This document shows positions 44,874 to 57,051 of a stretch of DNA of 64,000 bases, one piece after another. How positions within the stretch are numbered: the stretch's first letter is position 1; each line of letters opens with the position of its first letter. The notes under the pieces were generated by a model. That model saw nothing but the letters and a program-made list of their open reading frames with translations. It ran no database searches and had not been told where the DNA came from. The position numbers and the translations under genes are program-made. The DNA is taken from positions 9,848,295 through 9,912,294 of the forward strand of contig NC_079211.1 of NCBI RefSeq assembly GCF_029633865.1, read 5' to 3'. The stretch is from Lampris incognitus (lineage: Eukaryota; Chordata; Actinopteri; Lampriformes; Lampridae).

Positions 44874-45767
44874 TACCAAGGTGATGCGCTGTCCCAGCTG
44901 CTGTTCTGCATAGGCCTGAACCCCCTCAGCCAGATCATCGCAGAGTGGATATGAATACAAGTTCAGAAGTGTGGTAACCATCAGTCATCTCCTCTACATG
45001 GATGACATCAAGCTGTATGCCAAGAGTGAACGAGAGATCGATTCACTGATCCACCCCACCAGAATATACAGCGATGACATTGGGATGCCATTCGGACCGG
45101 AAAAGTTTGGCTGAATGATGCCAAAGAGAGGGAAGGTGATCATGATTGAAGAGGTGCAGCTACCAGAAGGCAGGATTGCAGACATACATGTTATAGGTAT
45201 CTTGGTATCCCACAGGCCAATGGGAGCCATGGCGTAAAAGCAAGGGGGTCAGCCACAGCCAAATAGCTTCAGAGAGTAAGACAGGTCCTGAGAAACCAGC
45301 TCAATGGTAGGAATGAGATCCAAGCCATCAACGTGTACGCCCTACCAGTCATCAAGATACCCAACTGGGATAATAAGCTGGCCACAGGAGGAATTAGAGG
45401 CCACAGATATCAGTGCCAAAGGTGGTTGAGAATGGCAGGGCTAAGATCCTGTAGGAATTCAATTTGCAGACTGACAAGCAGGTACTGGCTAACCAACCAG
45501 ACATTGTGGTGGTCGACAAGGAACAGAAGACAGCAGTCGTGATCGATGAAGCAATCCTGAGCGACGGCAACGTCAGGAAGAAAGCGCACGAGAAGCTAGA
45601 GAAATACCAAGAGCTGAGGGAACAACTAGATCGGATGTGGAAGGTGAAATCCACAGTAGTCCCAGTGGTAATAGGAGCACCTGAGGTCTCTGTCCAGAAG
45701 AGTGCAGTCCTAGGAACAGCTAAGATACTGTGCAGAACCCTCAAACTCCCAAGCCTCTGGTAGAGGA
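44874..45767 (+). mobile_element. LINE with restriction-like endonuclease (R4/Dong-like), decayed
   Basis: The plus strand encodes GDALSQLLFCIGLNPLSQII, then ISHLLYMDDIKLYAKSER (YMDD at 44995-45006), YLGIPQANGSHG, VLRNQLNGRNEIQAINVYAL. In another frame it encodes LANQPDIVVVDKEQKTAVVI, KKAHEKLEKYQELRE, VQKSAVLGTAKILCRTLKL. The PD...D...AVVID string is the C-terminal restriction-like endonuclease of R2/R4-type LINEs. Frameshifts, stops and a deletion after VVPVVIGA show it is inactive. It lies in an mgat4b intron, antisense. Confidence 0.82.
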
Positions 45768-45823
45768 CCCGAACTTGAGGAAGACACACACCACCTGAAA
45801 AAGGTGAGAGGGCTACCTATATA

Positions 45824-45932
45824 TGGACTGGCGGCCTGTCCAGGTTGTCTCCCCACCTGCTGCCCACTGACTGCTGGGATAGGCTCCAGCAGCCCGTGAC
45901 CCTAACTGGGATGAGCGGCTTGGATAATGGAT

Positions 45933-45937
<5 letters not shown>
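45824..45937 (-). repeat. (CATC)-family short repeat
   Basis: GGACTGGCGGCCTGTCCAGG to GGATAATGGATGGAC, directly followed by an (AT)n run. Confidence 0.82.

Positions 45938-45988
<51 letters not shown>
45938..45988. repeat. (AT)n microsatellite
   Basis: About 25 AT units; an (AC)n run follows at 46014-46033. Confidence 0.95.
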
Positions 45989-45990
<2 letters not shown>

Positions 45991-46958
45991 AGCCAGTATC
46001 TCTGGAGAGGTTACACACACACACACACACACAGAGTTATCACCACTGTCGACAGACGACAACATGACGTGAAATGTGATTCATTCATGACTGCCAGCAG
46101 TGACAGAAGATACACTTACTATTCTTTATGACCATCACCGCTTGTGTCACAGAAATATGTCTTTAAACACATTCACCGGCCAAGAAAACCCATGAAAATA
46201 ACATCTGAGTATGCCTGCACCAAAGAGCCCTTGATTATTATTCATATCCTCTGATGTGTGGCTCTACAGTCTGAATGAAACGGCGGAGGTTTCAACGGTA
46301 CGAAGTCACAGGAACATTTAACGATCCATTCTAACGAAATGCTGTTGGGATGAATACGGCCCATTTCTGCTCCGCTAATTTCAGTCCCAATTTATTTTTT
46401 TCGGGGCCAGGACTTTTCTGACATGCAAAAAACCCCAACGGCCAGACTGTCTGCAGTCTGGCAGGTTAGCAGAATTAAGGCTTTATCCAAAGAAGGGCTC
46501 CTCGGAGCACGGGCTCCTACGGTTTAATGTCTACATGGAGGAAGCAGCGGAGCGGCACAGCCCGATCAATAGCCAATTGATTGAGCTAGATTGCAGAACC
46601 AGTCAGCCGGGCTAATATCCATTGCTCTTAACACAGCAATAAGAGGCATTAAGCCTCAGCGCTGCAGGCCGGGTGGCAGGCTGCAGAATCCTCCATCTGT
46701 AGTCTGAGTGGAGCGAGACAGCCGGGAGACTGGGCCAGCTTCGCCTCTCATTTCTCCACAGGAGACACGCTGCCGCCTCACATTCGCACAGCTCCACACA
46801 TACATTCACCCCCGAGAGACGGCGGTCTTCGAGAGTAAACGTGTGCACGGCGTCTTGCTCGAGGGCACCCTGGATGTTGGTAGTTTAGGGAAAGAGAAGT
46901 ATTATCCACTCATACCACAGCTTTGCAGCACACACACACGTGCACACACACACTCTAC
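45989..46958. other. mgat4b intron stretch, nothing identified
   Basis: No repeat family or exon recognised apart from a short (AC) run at 46014-46033 and another at 46930-46950. Confidence 0.5.
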
Positions 46959-47066
46959 CTTGAGTTTCTGGATCTTTCCGGCAAGCGAGGAGTGGGTGCC
47001 AACATGTTGGAACAGAGACGGCTTGAAGCGGATCCTCAGGTTGGCTTTCTGTCTGTCACAATGTTT
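46959..47066 (-). CDS. mgat4b: mgat4b exon encoding [20 protein letters not shown] region
   Basis: 108 bp, phase 0 at both ends, between acceptor TTTATCCAACAG and donor GTAGAG. 36 codons: [36 protein letters not shown]. [22 protein letters not shown] is a landmark of the end of the GT54 catalytic domain in GnT-IV. (TG)n follows the donor and (CT)n precedes the acceptor. Confidence 0.97.
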
Positions 47067-47129
47067 CTGTTGGATAAAGAGAGACGGTGAGAGGGAGAGA
47101 GAGAGAGAGAGAAACTGATGTTTGGATTA

Positions 47130-47215
47130 TTTCCCCTCAATATTTGGACACTTGCTTTGGCAATATGTACACTATTACATCATGGCAATAAAGCCATTTC
47201 AATTTGAATTTGAAA
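47130..47215 (+). mobile_element. LINE 3' tail (AATAAAGCCATTTCAATTTG)
   Basis: GCAATAAAGCCATTTCAATT then TGAATTTGAAAG looks like a retroelement 3' end with a polyadenylation signal, grading into GA/GATA repeats. A similar tail is at 62820-62960. Confidence 0.6.
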
Positions 47216-47795
<580 letters not shown>

Positions 47796-48296
47796 TGTTT
47801 GTCTTTCACAATACTTTTTGCTTCATGGACAGAAAGAAAGAAAGAGAGAGAGAGAGAAAGAGACTGTGGATGCTTTGCCAACCATCTAGTCATGGTCAGT
47901 ACTGATGCCAACAGGGTCTGGTCTGGTGTGTTTAGCAGCAGCAGACGGGCTGCGAGACTGCGGGAGGAAATAAAAACCTGCTCAGGTCATGACGCGCCTC
48001 CTGACTGAAGGAGAGACCGTTTTCCCCCGCACCGCTCGCCGAGCCGAGCCCAACACTCGTGTTCAGCTCGTTCTGTCAAAGCCAAGGGCAAAGTTCACCA
48101 GCCTACGCCAGACAGAAGCTTGCTGCTGTGCTTTCCTTTAGCATAGAAGGAAAGAATAACCCCGCAAGAGCCTTCCTGCCGGCGGCCGTGAAAATGTACG
48201 ACCCCCCCCCCCATAACACTGACCCCAGCGATCCGGGAGGATGTATATCTTCTACAGCACCGCTATACATTCATTTATTACTTAATTATATGTGAT
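47796..48296. other. mgat4b intron stretch, nothing identified
   Basis: No exon or known repeat recognised; a C run lies at 48201-48211. Confidence 0.5.
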
Positions 48297-48308
48297 ATAC
48301 GTCTGTCG

Positions 48309-48388
48309 CCCAATGACTGCTGGGAGAGGCTCCAGCATCCCCGCGACCCGGAGTGAGGATAAGGATAAACGGGTTGGATAATGGATGA
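48309..48388 (-). repeat. (CATC)-family short repeat, truncated, with target duplication
   Basis: 80 bp flanked by ATACGTCTGTCG (48297-48308) and ATACATCTGTCG (48389-48400): a 12-bp duplication with one change. Confidence 0.85.
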
Positions 48389-48445
48389 ATACATCTGTCG
48401 GCTTGCTATTACCTGCAATATACAACGTCCAATAACTGTGAATAA

Positions 48446-48874
48446 CTTTTTTTCTCCCCAATTGTACTTGGCCAATTACCCCGCTCTTCCGAGCCGTCCC
48501 GGTCGCTGCTCCACCCCCTCTGCCGATCCGGGGAGGGCTGCAGACTACCACATGCCTCCTCCCATACGTGTGGAGTCGCCGGCCGCTTCTTTTCACCTGA
48601 CAGTGAGGAGTTTCACCAGGGGGGACGTAGCACATGGGAGGACTACGCTACCCCCCCCCCCAGTTATCCCTCCCCCCTGAACATGGCGCTCCGACTGACC
48701 AGAGGAGGCGCTAGTGCAGCGTCCAGGACACATACCCACATCTGACTTCCCACCCGCAAACACGGCCAATTGTGTCTGTAGGGACGCCTGACCAAGCCGG
48801 AGGCAACACGGGGATTCGAACTAGCGATCCCCGTGTTTGTAGGTAAGGGAATAGACCGCTACGCTATCGTGAGG
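48446..48874 (-). mobile_element. tRNA-head SINE, near full length
   Basis: Tail TCTCCCCAATTGTACTTGGC at the left. Head at the right with box B complement GGGGATTCGAACTAGC and box A region AATAGACCGCTACGCTA. Confidence 0.9.
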
Positions 48875-48946
48875 CGTAAATAACTTTACTCTGTGCAATA
48901 ACTGAACATGTGGACATGCTGCTGCATATTTTTCTAAATGTGCATC

Positions 48947-48949
<3 letters not shown>

Positions 48950-49011
<62 letters not shown>
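48950..49011. repeat. (TA)n microsatellite
   Basis: About 30 TA units leading directly into the AT-rich minisatellite. Confidence 0.95.
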
Positions 49012-49016
<5 letters not shown>

Positions 49017-50598
49017 CCTACATCTCTTTTGTATATAAATATAACCTACATCTCTTTTTTATATATAAATATAACCTACATGTCTTTTTAATATATAAAT
49101 ATAACCTACATCTCCTTTTCATATATAAAGATAACCTACATGTCTTTTTATATATGGATATAACCTACATCTATTTTTTATATTTGAATATAACTTACAT
49201 CTCTTTTTTATATATAAATATAACCTACATCTCTTTTTTATATATAAATATAACCTACATCTCTTTTTTATATATAAATATAACCTAAATCTTTTTTATA
49301 TATAACTATAACCTACATCTCTTTTTTATATATAAATATAACCTACATCTCTTTTATATATAAATATAACCTACATCTCTTTTTATATATAAATATAACC
49401 TACAACTCTTTTTTATATATAAATATAACCTACATCTCTTTTTTATATATAAATATAACCTACATGTCTTTTTATATATATAAATATATCCTACATCTCT
49501 TTTTTATATATAAATATAACCTGCATCTATTTTTATATTTGAATATAACTTACATCTGTTTTATTTATAAATATAACCTACATGTCTTTTTTATATATAA
49601 ATATAACCTACATGTATTTTTTATATATAAATATAACCTACATGTCTTTTTATATATATAAATATATCCTACATGTCTTTTTTATATATAAATATAACCT
49701 GCATCTATTTTTTATATTTGAATATAACTTACATCTTTTTTATATATAAATATAACCTACATGTCTTTTTATATATAAATATAACCTACATGTCTTTTTT
49801 ATATATAAATATAACCTACATGTCTTTTTATATATATAAATATATCCTACATCTCTTTTTTATACATAAATATAACCTACGTCTATTTTTTTATTTGAAT
49901 ATAACTTACATCTCTTTTTTATATATAAATATAACCTACATCTTTTTTATATATAAATATAACCTACATCTCTTTTTTATATATAAATATAACCTACATC
50001 TCTTTTTTATATATAAATATAACCTACATCTCTTTTTTATATATAAATATAACCTACAACTCTTTTTTATATAAAAATATAAACTACATCTCTTTTTCAT
50101 ATATAAATATAACCTACATCTCTTTTATATATAAATATAACCTACAACTATTTTTTATATATAAATATAACCTACATCTCTTTTTTATATAAAAATATAA
50201 ACTACATCTCTTTTTCATATATAAATATAACCTACATCTCTTTTATATATAAATATAACCTACATCTTTTTCATATATAAATATAACCTACATCTTTTTT
50301 ATATATAAATATAACCTACAACTCTTTTTTATATATAAATATAACCTACATCTCTTTTTATATATAAATATAACCTACATCTTTTTTATATATAAATATA
50401 ACCTACATCTCTTTTTTATATATAAATATAACCTACATCTCTTTTTCATATATAAATATAACCTACATCTCTTTTTCATATATAAATATAACCTACATCT
50501 CTTTTTTTATATATACATATAACCTACATCTCTTTTTCATATGTAAATATAACCTACATCTCTTTTTCATATATATAAATATAACCTACATCTCTTTA
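49012..50598. repeat. AT-rich minisatellite, 27-30-bp units
   Basis: About 55 units of ATATATAAATATAACCTACA plus TCTCTTTTT with length changes in the T run. Higher-order blocks marked by ATATTTGAATATAACTTACA recur at 49175, 49535, 49715 and 49885. Tyr/Ile/Leu-rich frames are artefacts. Confidence 0.95.
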
Positions 50599-51985
50599 CT
50601 TGGGGCCAAGCAGCAAAGCTGCGCAGGCACCTTGTTGCTACCTTTTCTTATCACGCAACTTCTTCTTCTGGCTAGGGTGTATGGAGGATGGCCCCTAGAA
50701 CGGTATGGTAAAAAGCTGTGAAGTTCGGCAAACTTACTGGGGACTGTCCCATGATTAATTTTCAACAAGTTTCATGTCTGCACCTCAAGTGCTTTAGCGC
50801 CACCAAAGGGTCAACGTTGGATGTACATTTATGCATGTAACTTTTGAACGGTATGCCCAAGTTCCAAAAATGAGGTACTCTTTTATTCCCCCAAATTTGT
50901 TACAGTTGATCTTCAGACAAAGCCTCACCAAAAGCGATTACATGGATTTTTAATTTTTGAAACCGTGTGACCTTTACAGCCGATCAAAATCGGCGGTGAA
51001 GCCGGCAAACAAAACGTGAGGTCATATCTCAGCAACTGTTTGACGTATTGACACCAAACTTGGTATATGGACTCAGGACCCCTACCTGAGGTTGTGGTGG
51101 TGGTGGGGGGGATGCATCATTTGACCTCTGGGGGGCACTGTAATAACCAAAAACGCATTGTCTCTATTAACTTCTGATGAGTTTGCCTTAAGAAAGTATT
51201 TCTTGTATCAACTCAAACCTCTGGGTCCTACTCGGGTTGCAATTACTTTGTGGAAGGATTCGGCTGGCAGTTTTCCTGGTATTCCCGTTATAGAATTTCG
51301 CCGAAGAGGTTTCCTGTGGGAATTTAAAGTGCGTAGGACAGATCTGCACTTCTGCACTTCTGCCAAAAGGACGTCTAACTCACTGCTGCAAGAGCAGTTT
51401 TCGACACACGTGCACAAGAAATACGTCAAAACGTAGGAAAACTTGTGGAGTCGCTCACGAGGGAAACATGTTGGACCTGAAGTTTGTCATTTTTGTGATA
51501 CGAGCATTTGCTTGGAGGGTGCGTGCCCCATAGTCGAACATTACACGACGTGATCTCTAAATGCCACAACACAATCTTCCAAATTTCCACCATTTTAAAA
51601 TCGCTATAAATGCTAAATGCACGCTCTATTTGGACACAATGTTCACCGGCTTCTTGTGACGCCCACAACGTAAACATCTGAGCTGCATGAGATATAGTTT
51701 CGGAGACATGAGCGTTTGCTCGGAGGGTGCGCCTCCATAGAACATGTATTGACACCAAGCCATTCTGATCAACGCACACAAACAGATGAACAAATATGGC
51801 GCACTGTAACGCCCTCAATTCTCACTCGATCCGGACACTTGATGCGGCAAACTATCTGCCGGCTTCTTGTCGCTCACCATGTCAAAATCTATGCTGTGCG
51901 ACTTCGAGCATTAGTTCGGTGGGGACACGCCAATAGAAAATGTAGTGATTATGCTACATTAGCCCTACATGATGTGTGACTGACA
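50599..51985. repeat. unassigned repeat-like region with three ~200-bp modules
   Basis: Begins GGGGCCAAGCAGCAAAGCTG right after the minisatellite. From 51440 three diverged modules follow, each ending in GAGCATTTGCTTGGAGGG-like words (51507, 51710, 51907) preceded by a CGCTCAC.../CTTCTTGT block. No coding motif recognised. An open frame at 51158-51436 is not convincing. Confidence 0.5.
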
Positions 51986-52265
51986 CTAGAGAAGGAGCTC
52001 AGTCCTAAAGTCCAAGCCCCCTCCCATGGGTGACTTGGGTTTGATTCCTGTTCAATCATGAATTTTTTTTTTTAGGGAGCAATTTAAGACACGATTATAG
52101 TTAGTTATTAATTTAACAATTAAATAATAACATTAAAATAAATGACACATTGACGTGATTGTTCTGAAATGAACAGCGGGAACCATTTTGATTTATTGGG
52201 GGCCAATCAGCGAAACTCTGTCTGGGATTTTATGAAAAAGTTTACAAATTTTTCACAGACCACAC

Positions 52266-52420
52266 ACCCATCCATCCATCCATCCATCCATTATCCAAAC
52301 CGCTTATCCTGCTCTCAGGGTCGCGGGGATGCCGGAGCCTATCCCAGCAGTCATTCAGGGGTAGGTGGGGAGACACCCTGGACAGGCGTCAGGCCATCAC
52401 AGGGCCCTCACTGGTTCGGT
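52266..52420 (+). repeat. (CATC)-family short repeat
   Basis: CCATCCATCCATCCATCCAT then TATCCAAACCGCTTATCC, GGAGCCTATCCCAGCAGTCA and GACACCCTGGACAGG. Confidence 0.85.
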
Positions 52421-52603
52421 TAACCCTGACCCATAAACAACCGAACCCTAACCTCCTCTGTGACGTGGGCAGAAATGTCCTGAATTTTGTCTCTGTTGGG
52501 AGGAGAGAGACCAGGCAGAGCTTCTTATCCTGTGTAGGTCGGTGAACTTCATGGTAGACCCACGACTATTGCATGGAAAAGGTTAGCAGGCGGCGCTACT
52601 TAC

Positions 52604-52734
52604 TGCGTCCTTCTCCGGATTGCACACCTTGACCCACATGATGTGATCCAGCAGCCAGTCGATGGGCTTGTCTTTGTAGAACATTAACATGAACTCAACG
52701 ATGAGCGACAGGTCCAAGGACTTGAACATTTTAC
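52604..52734 (-). CDS. mgat4b: mgat4b exon encoding [13 protein letters not shown] region
   Basis: 131 bp between acceptor CTTTCTTTGCAG and donor GTAAGT. GT completes a Gly codon from an exon outside the window. 43 codons follow: [58 protein letters not shown] and [10 protein letters not shown] are near-invariant in GnT-IV catalytic domains. This is the most upstream exon found; no further exon was recognised to 64000. Confidence 0.97.
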
Positions 52735-53300
52735 CTGCAAAGAAAGAGAAGAATTTGTGTTGAGTTTAGCACGGTCTAGTCACCTTAATCCCATCTGGTC
52801 TCAATTTAATTTTGTTTTTGGAGCAATTTGGTCCAATATCGTGGAGTTTAGTTTCGCTCTGATCAGATCTACTTTCAGTTTTGTGGATGAGTCGAAGCCG
52901 AGCCGAGCGACGCCACGGTAGACGTTCTGCATCCCAGGCTGCAATCACATCACCTCCCACTAAGAGGCAACGGTGGACTATAGGTTTGTATGTGGCATTG
53001 ATCAAAGGGTTGCCAGTTCAAATCCCAGGATCAGTGGGAGAACCCGGGCAGGGAAAGCGATGCTCTGTCATACGGCGCCTCTGAGTGGTCACATCACCTT
53101 TTTTTTTCTTTCTTCTAGTTTGTGCGCTCGTCTTACTAAATCACTCGTCCTTCGAGTTCGGTAAAGTTTGAAATATCTTCACGGATTCGAACTTCCCGGA
53201 TCAATAACACATCAGTGAAATGCAAAAAAAAATAAAAATAATAATAATTAGAATCAGAATCTACTTTACTGGCCAAGCATACCTATGCACATGAGGAATC

Positions 53301-53727
53301 CCCCCCCCCCTTTTCTCCCAGTTGTACCCATCCAATTACTCCACCCTTTCCGAGCCGTCCCGGTCGCTGCTCCACCCCCTCTGCCGATCCGGGTAGGGCT
53401 GCAGACTACCATATGCCTCCTCCCATATATGTGGAGTCGCCAGCCGCTTCTTTTCACCTGCCAGTGAGGAGTTTCACCAGGGGGATGTAGCGCGTGAGAG
53501 GATCACGCTATTCCCCCCAGTTCCCCCCCCCGGACAGGTGCCCCCACCGACCAGAGGAGGCGCTAGTGCAGTGACCAGGACACATACCCACATCCGGCTT
53601 CCCACCTGCAGACACGGCCAGTCGTGTCTGTAGGGACGCCCGACCAAGCCAGAGGTAACACGGGGATTCGAACCAGCGATCCCTGTGTTGGTAGGCAACG
53701 GAATAGACCGCCACGCCACCCGGACGG
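53301..53727 (-). mobile_element. tRNA-head SINE, full length
   Basis: From CTCCCAGTTGTACCCATCCA to CCACGCCACCCGGAC. Box B complement GGGGATTCGAACCAGC and box A region GACCGCCACGCCA are both present. Confidence 0.9.
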
Positions 53728-53929
53728 AATGTGACTCCAGGTCACAGCAGCTTGCATACACCACTCATAATAAAACCAAAAAAACAGAAGAAATGACTGG
53801 AACAACAGCACATTGGAGGGAAACATTATGTCAATACTACACAGCGTCGGGTCACGGTTGAACAGACAGAGCGACATGCGTCTTTAAGAACTGTGTTATT
53901 TCCTCTGGTGGGGCCAATTAATATGCTGC

Positions 53930-55700
53930 GTGTGTTTGGGTAGTTCGCGGTTTAATTTTGCTCCGTTATGAAGTCCCCGAGGACAACGGAAAGTGAATCC
54001 GTGTCTTTTTGTTCCGAGCCGGTAATCCGGTCAGCCGGGGTTTGCAGTGTGCCACTCACGCCGGCCTGGGGTGGGATGTAAACGCCAACCAGGACCAAGG
54101 ATGAAAACTCCCACGGCGAGTAAAACGGCTCACCGTTTTTGAACAGTGAGTCCAAGTCTGGGCTGCAGTATTCACTTAAGACCGTGACATCCCTACTCTC
54201 CACCCTTCGTTCATGTAGCAGCACATTGCTCCACCCTTCACTCACGTAGCAGCACTTTTCTCCGCCCTTCACTCACGTAGCGGCACTTTTCTCTGCCCTT
54301 CATTCCCGTAGCAGCACATTTCTCCACCCTTCATTCATGTAGCAGCACATTTCTCCACCCTTCGGTCACATAGCAGCACATTTCTCCACCCTTCATTCAC
54401 GTAGCAGCACATTTCTCCGCCCTTCACTCACGTAGCAGTACTTTTCTCCACCCTTCGTTCACGTAGCAGCACATTTCTCCACCCTTCGTTCACGTAGTAG
54501 CACATTTCTCCGCCCTTCACTCACGTAGCAGTACTTTTCTCTGCCCTTCATTCACGTAGCAGCACATTTCTCCACCCTTCACTCACGTAGCAGTACTTTT
54601 CTCCACCCTTCGTTCACGTAGCAGCACATTTCTCCGCCCTTCGTTCACGTAGCAGCACATTTCTCCACCCTTCACTCACGTAGCAGTACTTTTCTGCGCC
54701 CTTCTTTCACGTAGCAGCACATTTCTCCGCCCTTCGTTCACGTAGCAGCACATTTCTCCACCCTTCACTCACGTAGCAGTACTTTTCTGCGCCCTTCTTT
54801 CACGTAGCAGCACATTTCTCCACCCTTCACTCACGTAGCAGTACTTTCTCTGCCCTTCACTCACGTAGCAGCACATTTCTCCGCCCTTCATTCACGTAGC
54901 AGCACATTTCTCCACCTTGCACTCACGTAGCAGTACTTTTCTCCGCCCTTCGTTCACGTAGCAGCACATTTCTCCACCCTTCGTTCACGTAGCAGCACAT
55001 TTCTCCACCCTTCACTCACGTAGCAGCACATTTCTCCGCCCTTCACTCACGTAGCAGCACATTTCTCCGCCCTTCGTTCATGTAGCAGCACATTTCTCCA
55101 CCCTTCACTCACGTAGCAGTACTTTTCTCCACCCTTCTTTCACGTAGCAGCACATTTCTCCACCCTTCGTTCACGTAGCAGCACATTTCTCCACCCATCA
55201 CTCACGTAGCAGCACTTTTCTGCGCCCTTCTTTCACATAGCAGCACGTTTCTCCACCCTTCACTCACGTAGCAGCACATATCTCCGCCCTTCACTCACGT
55301 AGTAGCACATTTCTCCGCCCTTCGTTCACATTGCAGCACATTTCTCCACCCTCCGCTTTCCCCACCGGCACCGTTACGCGGTCCATTTAGTGTGGGTGGA
55401 GAGCTGGCAGATGTAGCCTGCCGATGGGGGCGGCTTCGCCGAGCCAGGTTTCAGTGAAACCAGGGGCAGGAGAACAGGCCAAGTCCCCGGTCGTCCCGTT
55501 GACACGCAGCCGGTGGATTCCGCTGGGCACCGGGCGGGGATTCGCCAGGCGAGCGCGGATCACAATCCCCCGCCGTCGGAGCCTCACCGGCACACTGGCC
55601 CGCTTCCCCCGTTCCGGGTTTGGGAAAACCGATGAGAAACTGATCTGGGGTTAACTGGCTGATGTTCAGCAGCTCTCTCCCCTGGTGAACGTGACCGGGT
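53930..55700 (-). mobile_element. decayed LINE endonuclease domain split by a minisatellite
   Basis: On the minus strand, 55593-55376 reads VRLRRRGIVIRARLANP, GFTETWLGEAAPIG, LHLPALHPH, MDRVTVPVGKAEGG. After the minisatellite, 54190-53952 reads DVTVLSEYCSPDLDSLFKNG, EPFYSPWEFSSLVLVGVYIP, PQAGVSG, LGDF. TETWL, C-SPDLE, FYSPREF, GVYIPPQA and LGDFN are the APE-type endonuclease landmarks of fish LINEs. It could be the same family as the RT half at 1-2035. Confidence 0.85.
54195..55365. repeat. 31-bp minisatellite inside LINE endonuclease
   Basis: About 37 units of CACGTAGCAGCACATTTCTC plus CACCCTTCGTT with variants (CACTC, GTACTTTTC, CGCCC). The minus-strand reading YVNEGW matches the LINE motif expected at this exact place in the endonuclease. 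Confidence 0.93.
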
Positions 55701-55819
55701 TTGAGTAACCGGACACACAGAGAACCAGCCAACAGAAAGAGAGCGCTAGAGAGCGCTGTACCGAGGCCGCCATCTTGTATGTCACTGACAAATACATGGA
55801 AATACGGTTTCGAACTCAG

Positions 55820-55858
<39 letters not shown>
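55820..55858. repeat. (AC)n microsatellite
   Basis: About 19 AC units. Confidence 0.95.
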
Positions 55859-55862
<4 letters not shown>

Positions 55863-55910
55863 AAGGTGCACATGCACACAGGTCGCCAATGGCATGCGTC
55901 CTCGGGGGGG

Positions 55911-56280
55911 GTCCGGGCAGCATGGCGGTCTATTCCGTTGCCTACCAACATGCGGGTGGGGAGGCGGATGTGGGTATGTGTCCTGGTCGCTGTGCTAGCG
56001 CCTCCTCTGGTCAGTTTGGGGGCGCCTGTTCAGGAGGGAGGGGGAACTGGGGCGGGGAGGGGGGGGGGGATAGCGTGATCCTCCCACGTGCTACATCCCC
56101 CGGGTGAAACTCCTCGCTGTCAGGTGAGAAGAAGCGGCTGGCGACTCCACCTGTATGGGAGGAGGCATGTGGTAGTCTGCAGCCCTCCCCGGATCGGCAG
56201 AGGGGGGGGGGGGGGAGCAGCGACCGGGACGGCTCGGAAGAGCGGGGTAATTGGCCGGATACAACTGGGGAGATAAAGGG
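55911..56280 (+). mobile_element. tRNA-head SINE lacking box B
   Basis: Head starts GTCCGGGCAGCATGGCGGTC. A deletion after CCTACCAACATG removes box B and the following 60 bases. The rest of the body is complete to ACAACTGGGGAGATAAAGGG. Confidence 0.88.
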
Positions 56281-56639
56281 AGAAACGAAAGGATCGTCTC
56301 GCTCGAAATGAATTTAATTGTAAGTCACGTTCGCGGCCCGGCCCAGCGTGAAGTCAGCACATCTCCGAGGACGGACATAATGACTAACGGACCCAAAAAC
56401 GGCGTAATTGATCGTTCTCCGCAGCGTTTGACGTGATCAATAACTCCCGCCGAGATATTTTATTTCTTCAGATGAACCAACCGATAAATAATAAATAACC
56501 GTTTCTCCAGACAAAGACGTCTCTGAGCCCATTACCACGGTGATGGGCCCCTTCATCTCTGCTGCTGCCCACTGTGGAAAACGTCACAGCCCTGCAGAAA
56601 GCCTGGCGGAAAGACACGGCACCGATTCCCTCGGGGTGG

Positions 56640-57051
56640 AGTACCCATCCAATTACCCCACTCTTCCAAGCCGTCCTGGTCGCTGCTCCACCCCCCTCTG
56701 CCGGTCCAGGGAGGGCCGCAGGCTACCACGTGCCTCCTCCCATACACGTGGAGTCGCCAGCCGCTTCTTTTCACCTGACAGTGAGGAGTTTCACCGGGGG
56801 TCGTAGCACGCGGGAGGATCACGCTATTCCCCCCCAGTTCCCCCTCCGCCCTAAACAGGTGCCCCGACCGACCAGAGGAGGCGCTAATGCAGCGACCAGG
56901 ACACACAACCACATCCGGCTTCCCACCCGCAGACACGGCCATTTGTGTACCGTAGGGACGCCCGACCGAGCCGGAGGTAACACGGGGATTCGAACCGGCG
57001 ATCCCCATGTTGGTAGGCGACGGAATAGACCGCCACGCCACCTGGACGCCC
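56640..57051 (-). mobile_element. tRNA-head SINE, near full length
   Basis: From AGTACCCATCCAATTACCCC to CGCCACCTGGACGCC, with box B complement GGGGATTCGAACCGGC. Confidence 0.9.

Noticed and set aside
49464..50074. Tyr/Ile/Leu-rich frames resembling membrane proteins
   Set aside because: Produced by the AT-rich minisatellite.
52930..53095. tRNA-like words (GGTTGCCAGTTCAAATCCC) near 53010
   Set aside because: Box A and a tRNA fold are not visible; perhaps a remnant of an old SINE, but too short to call.
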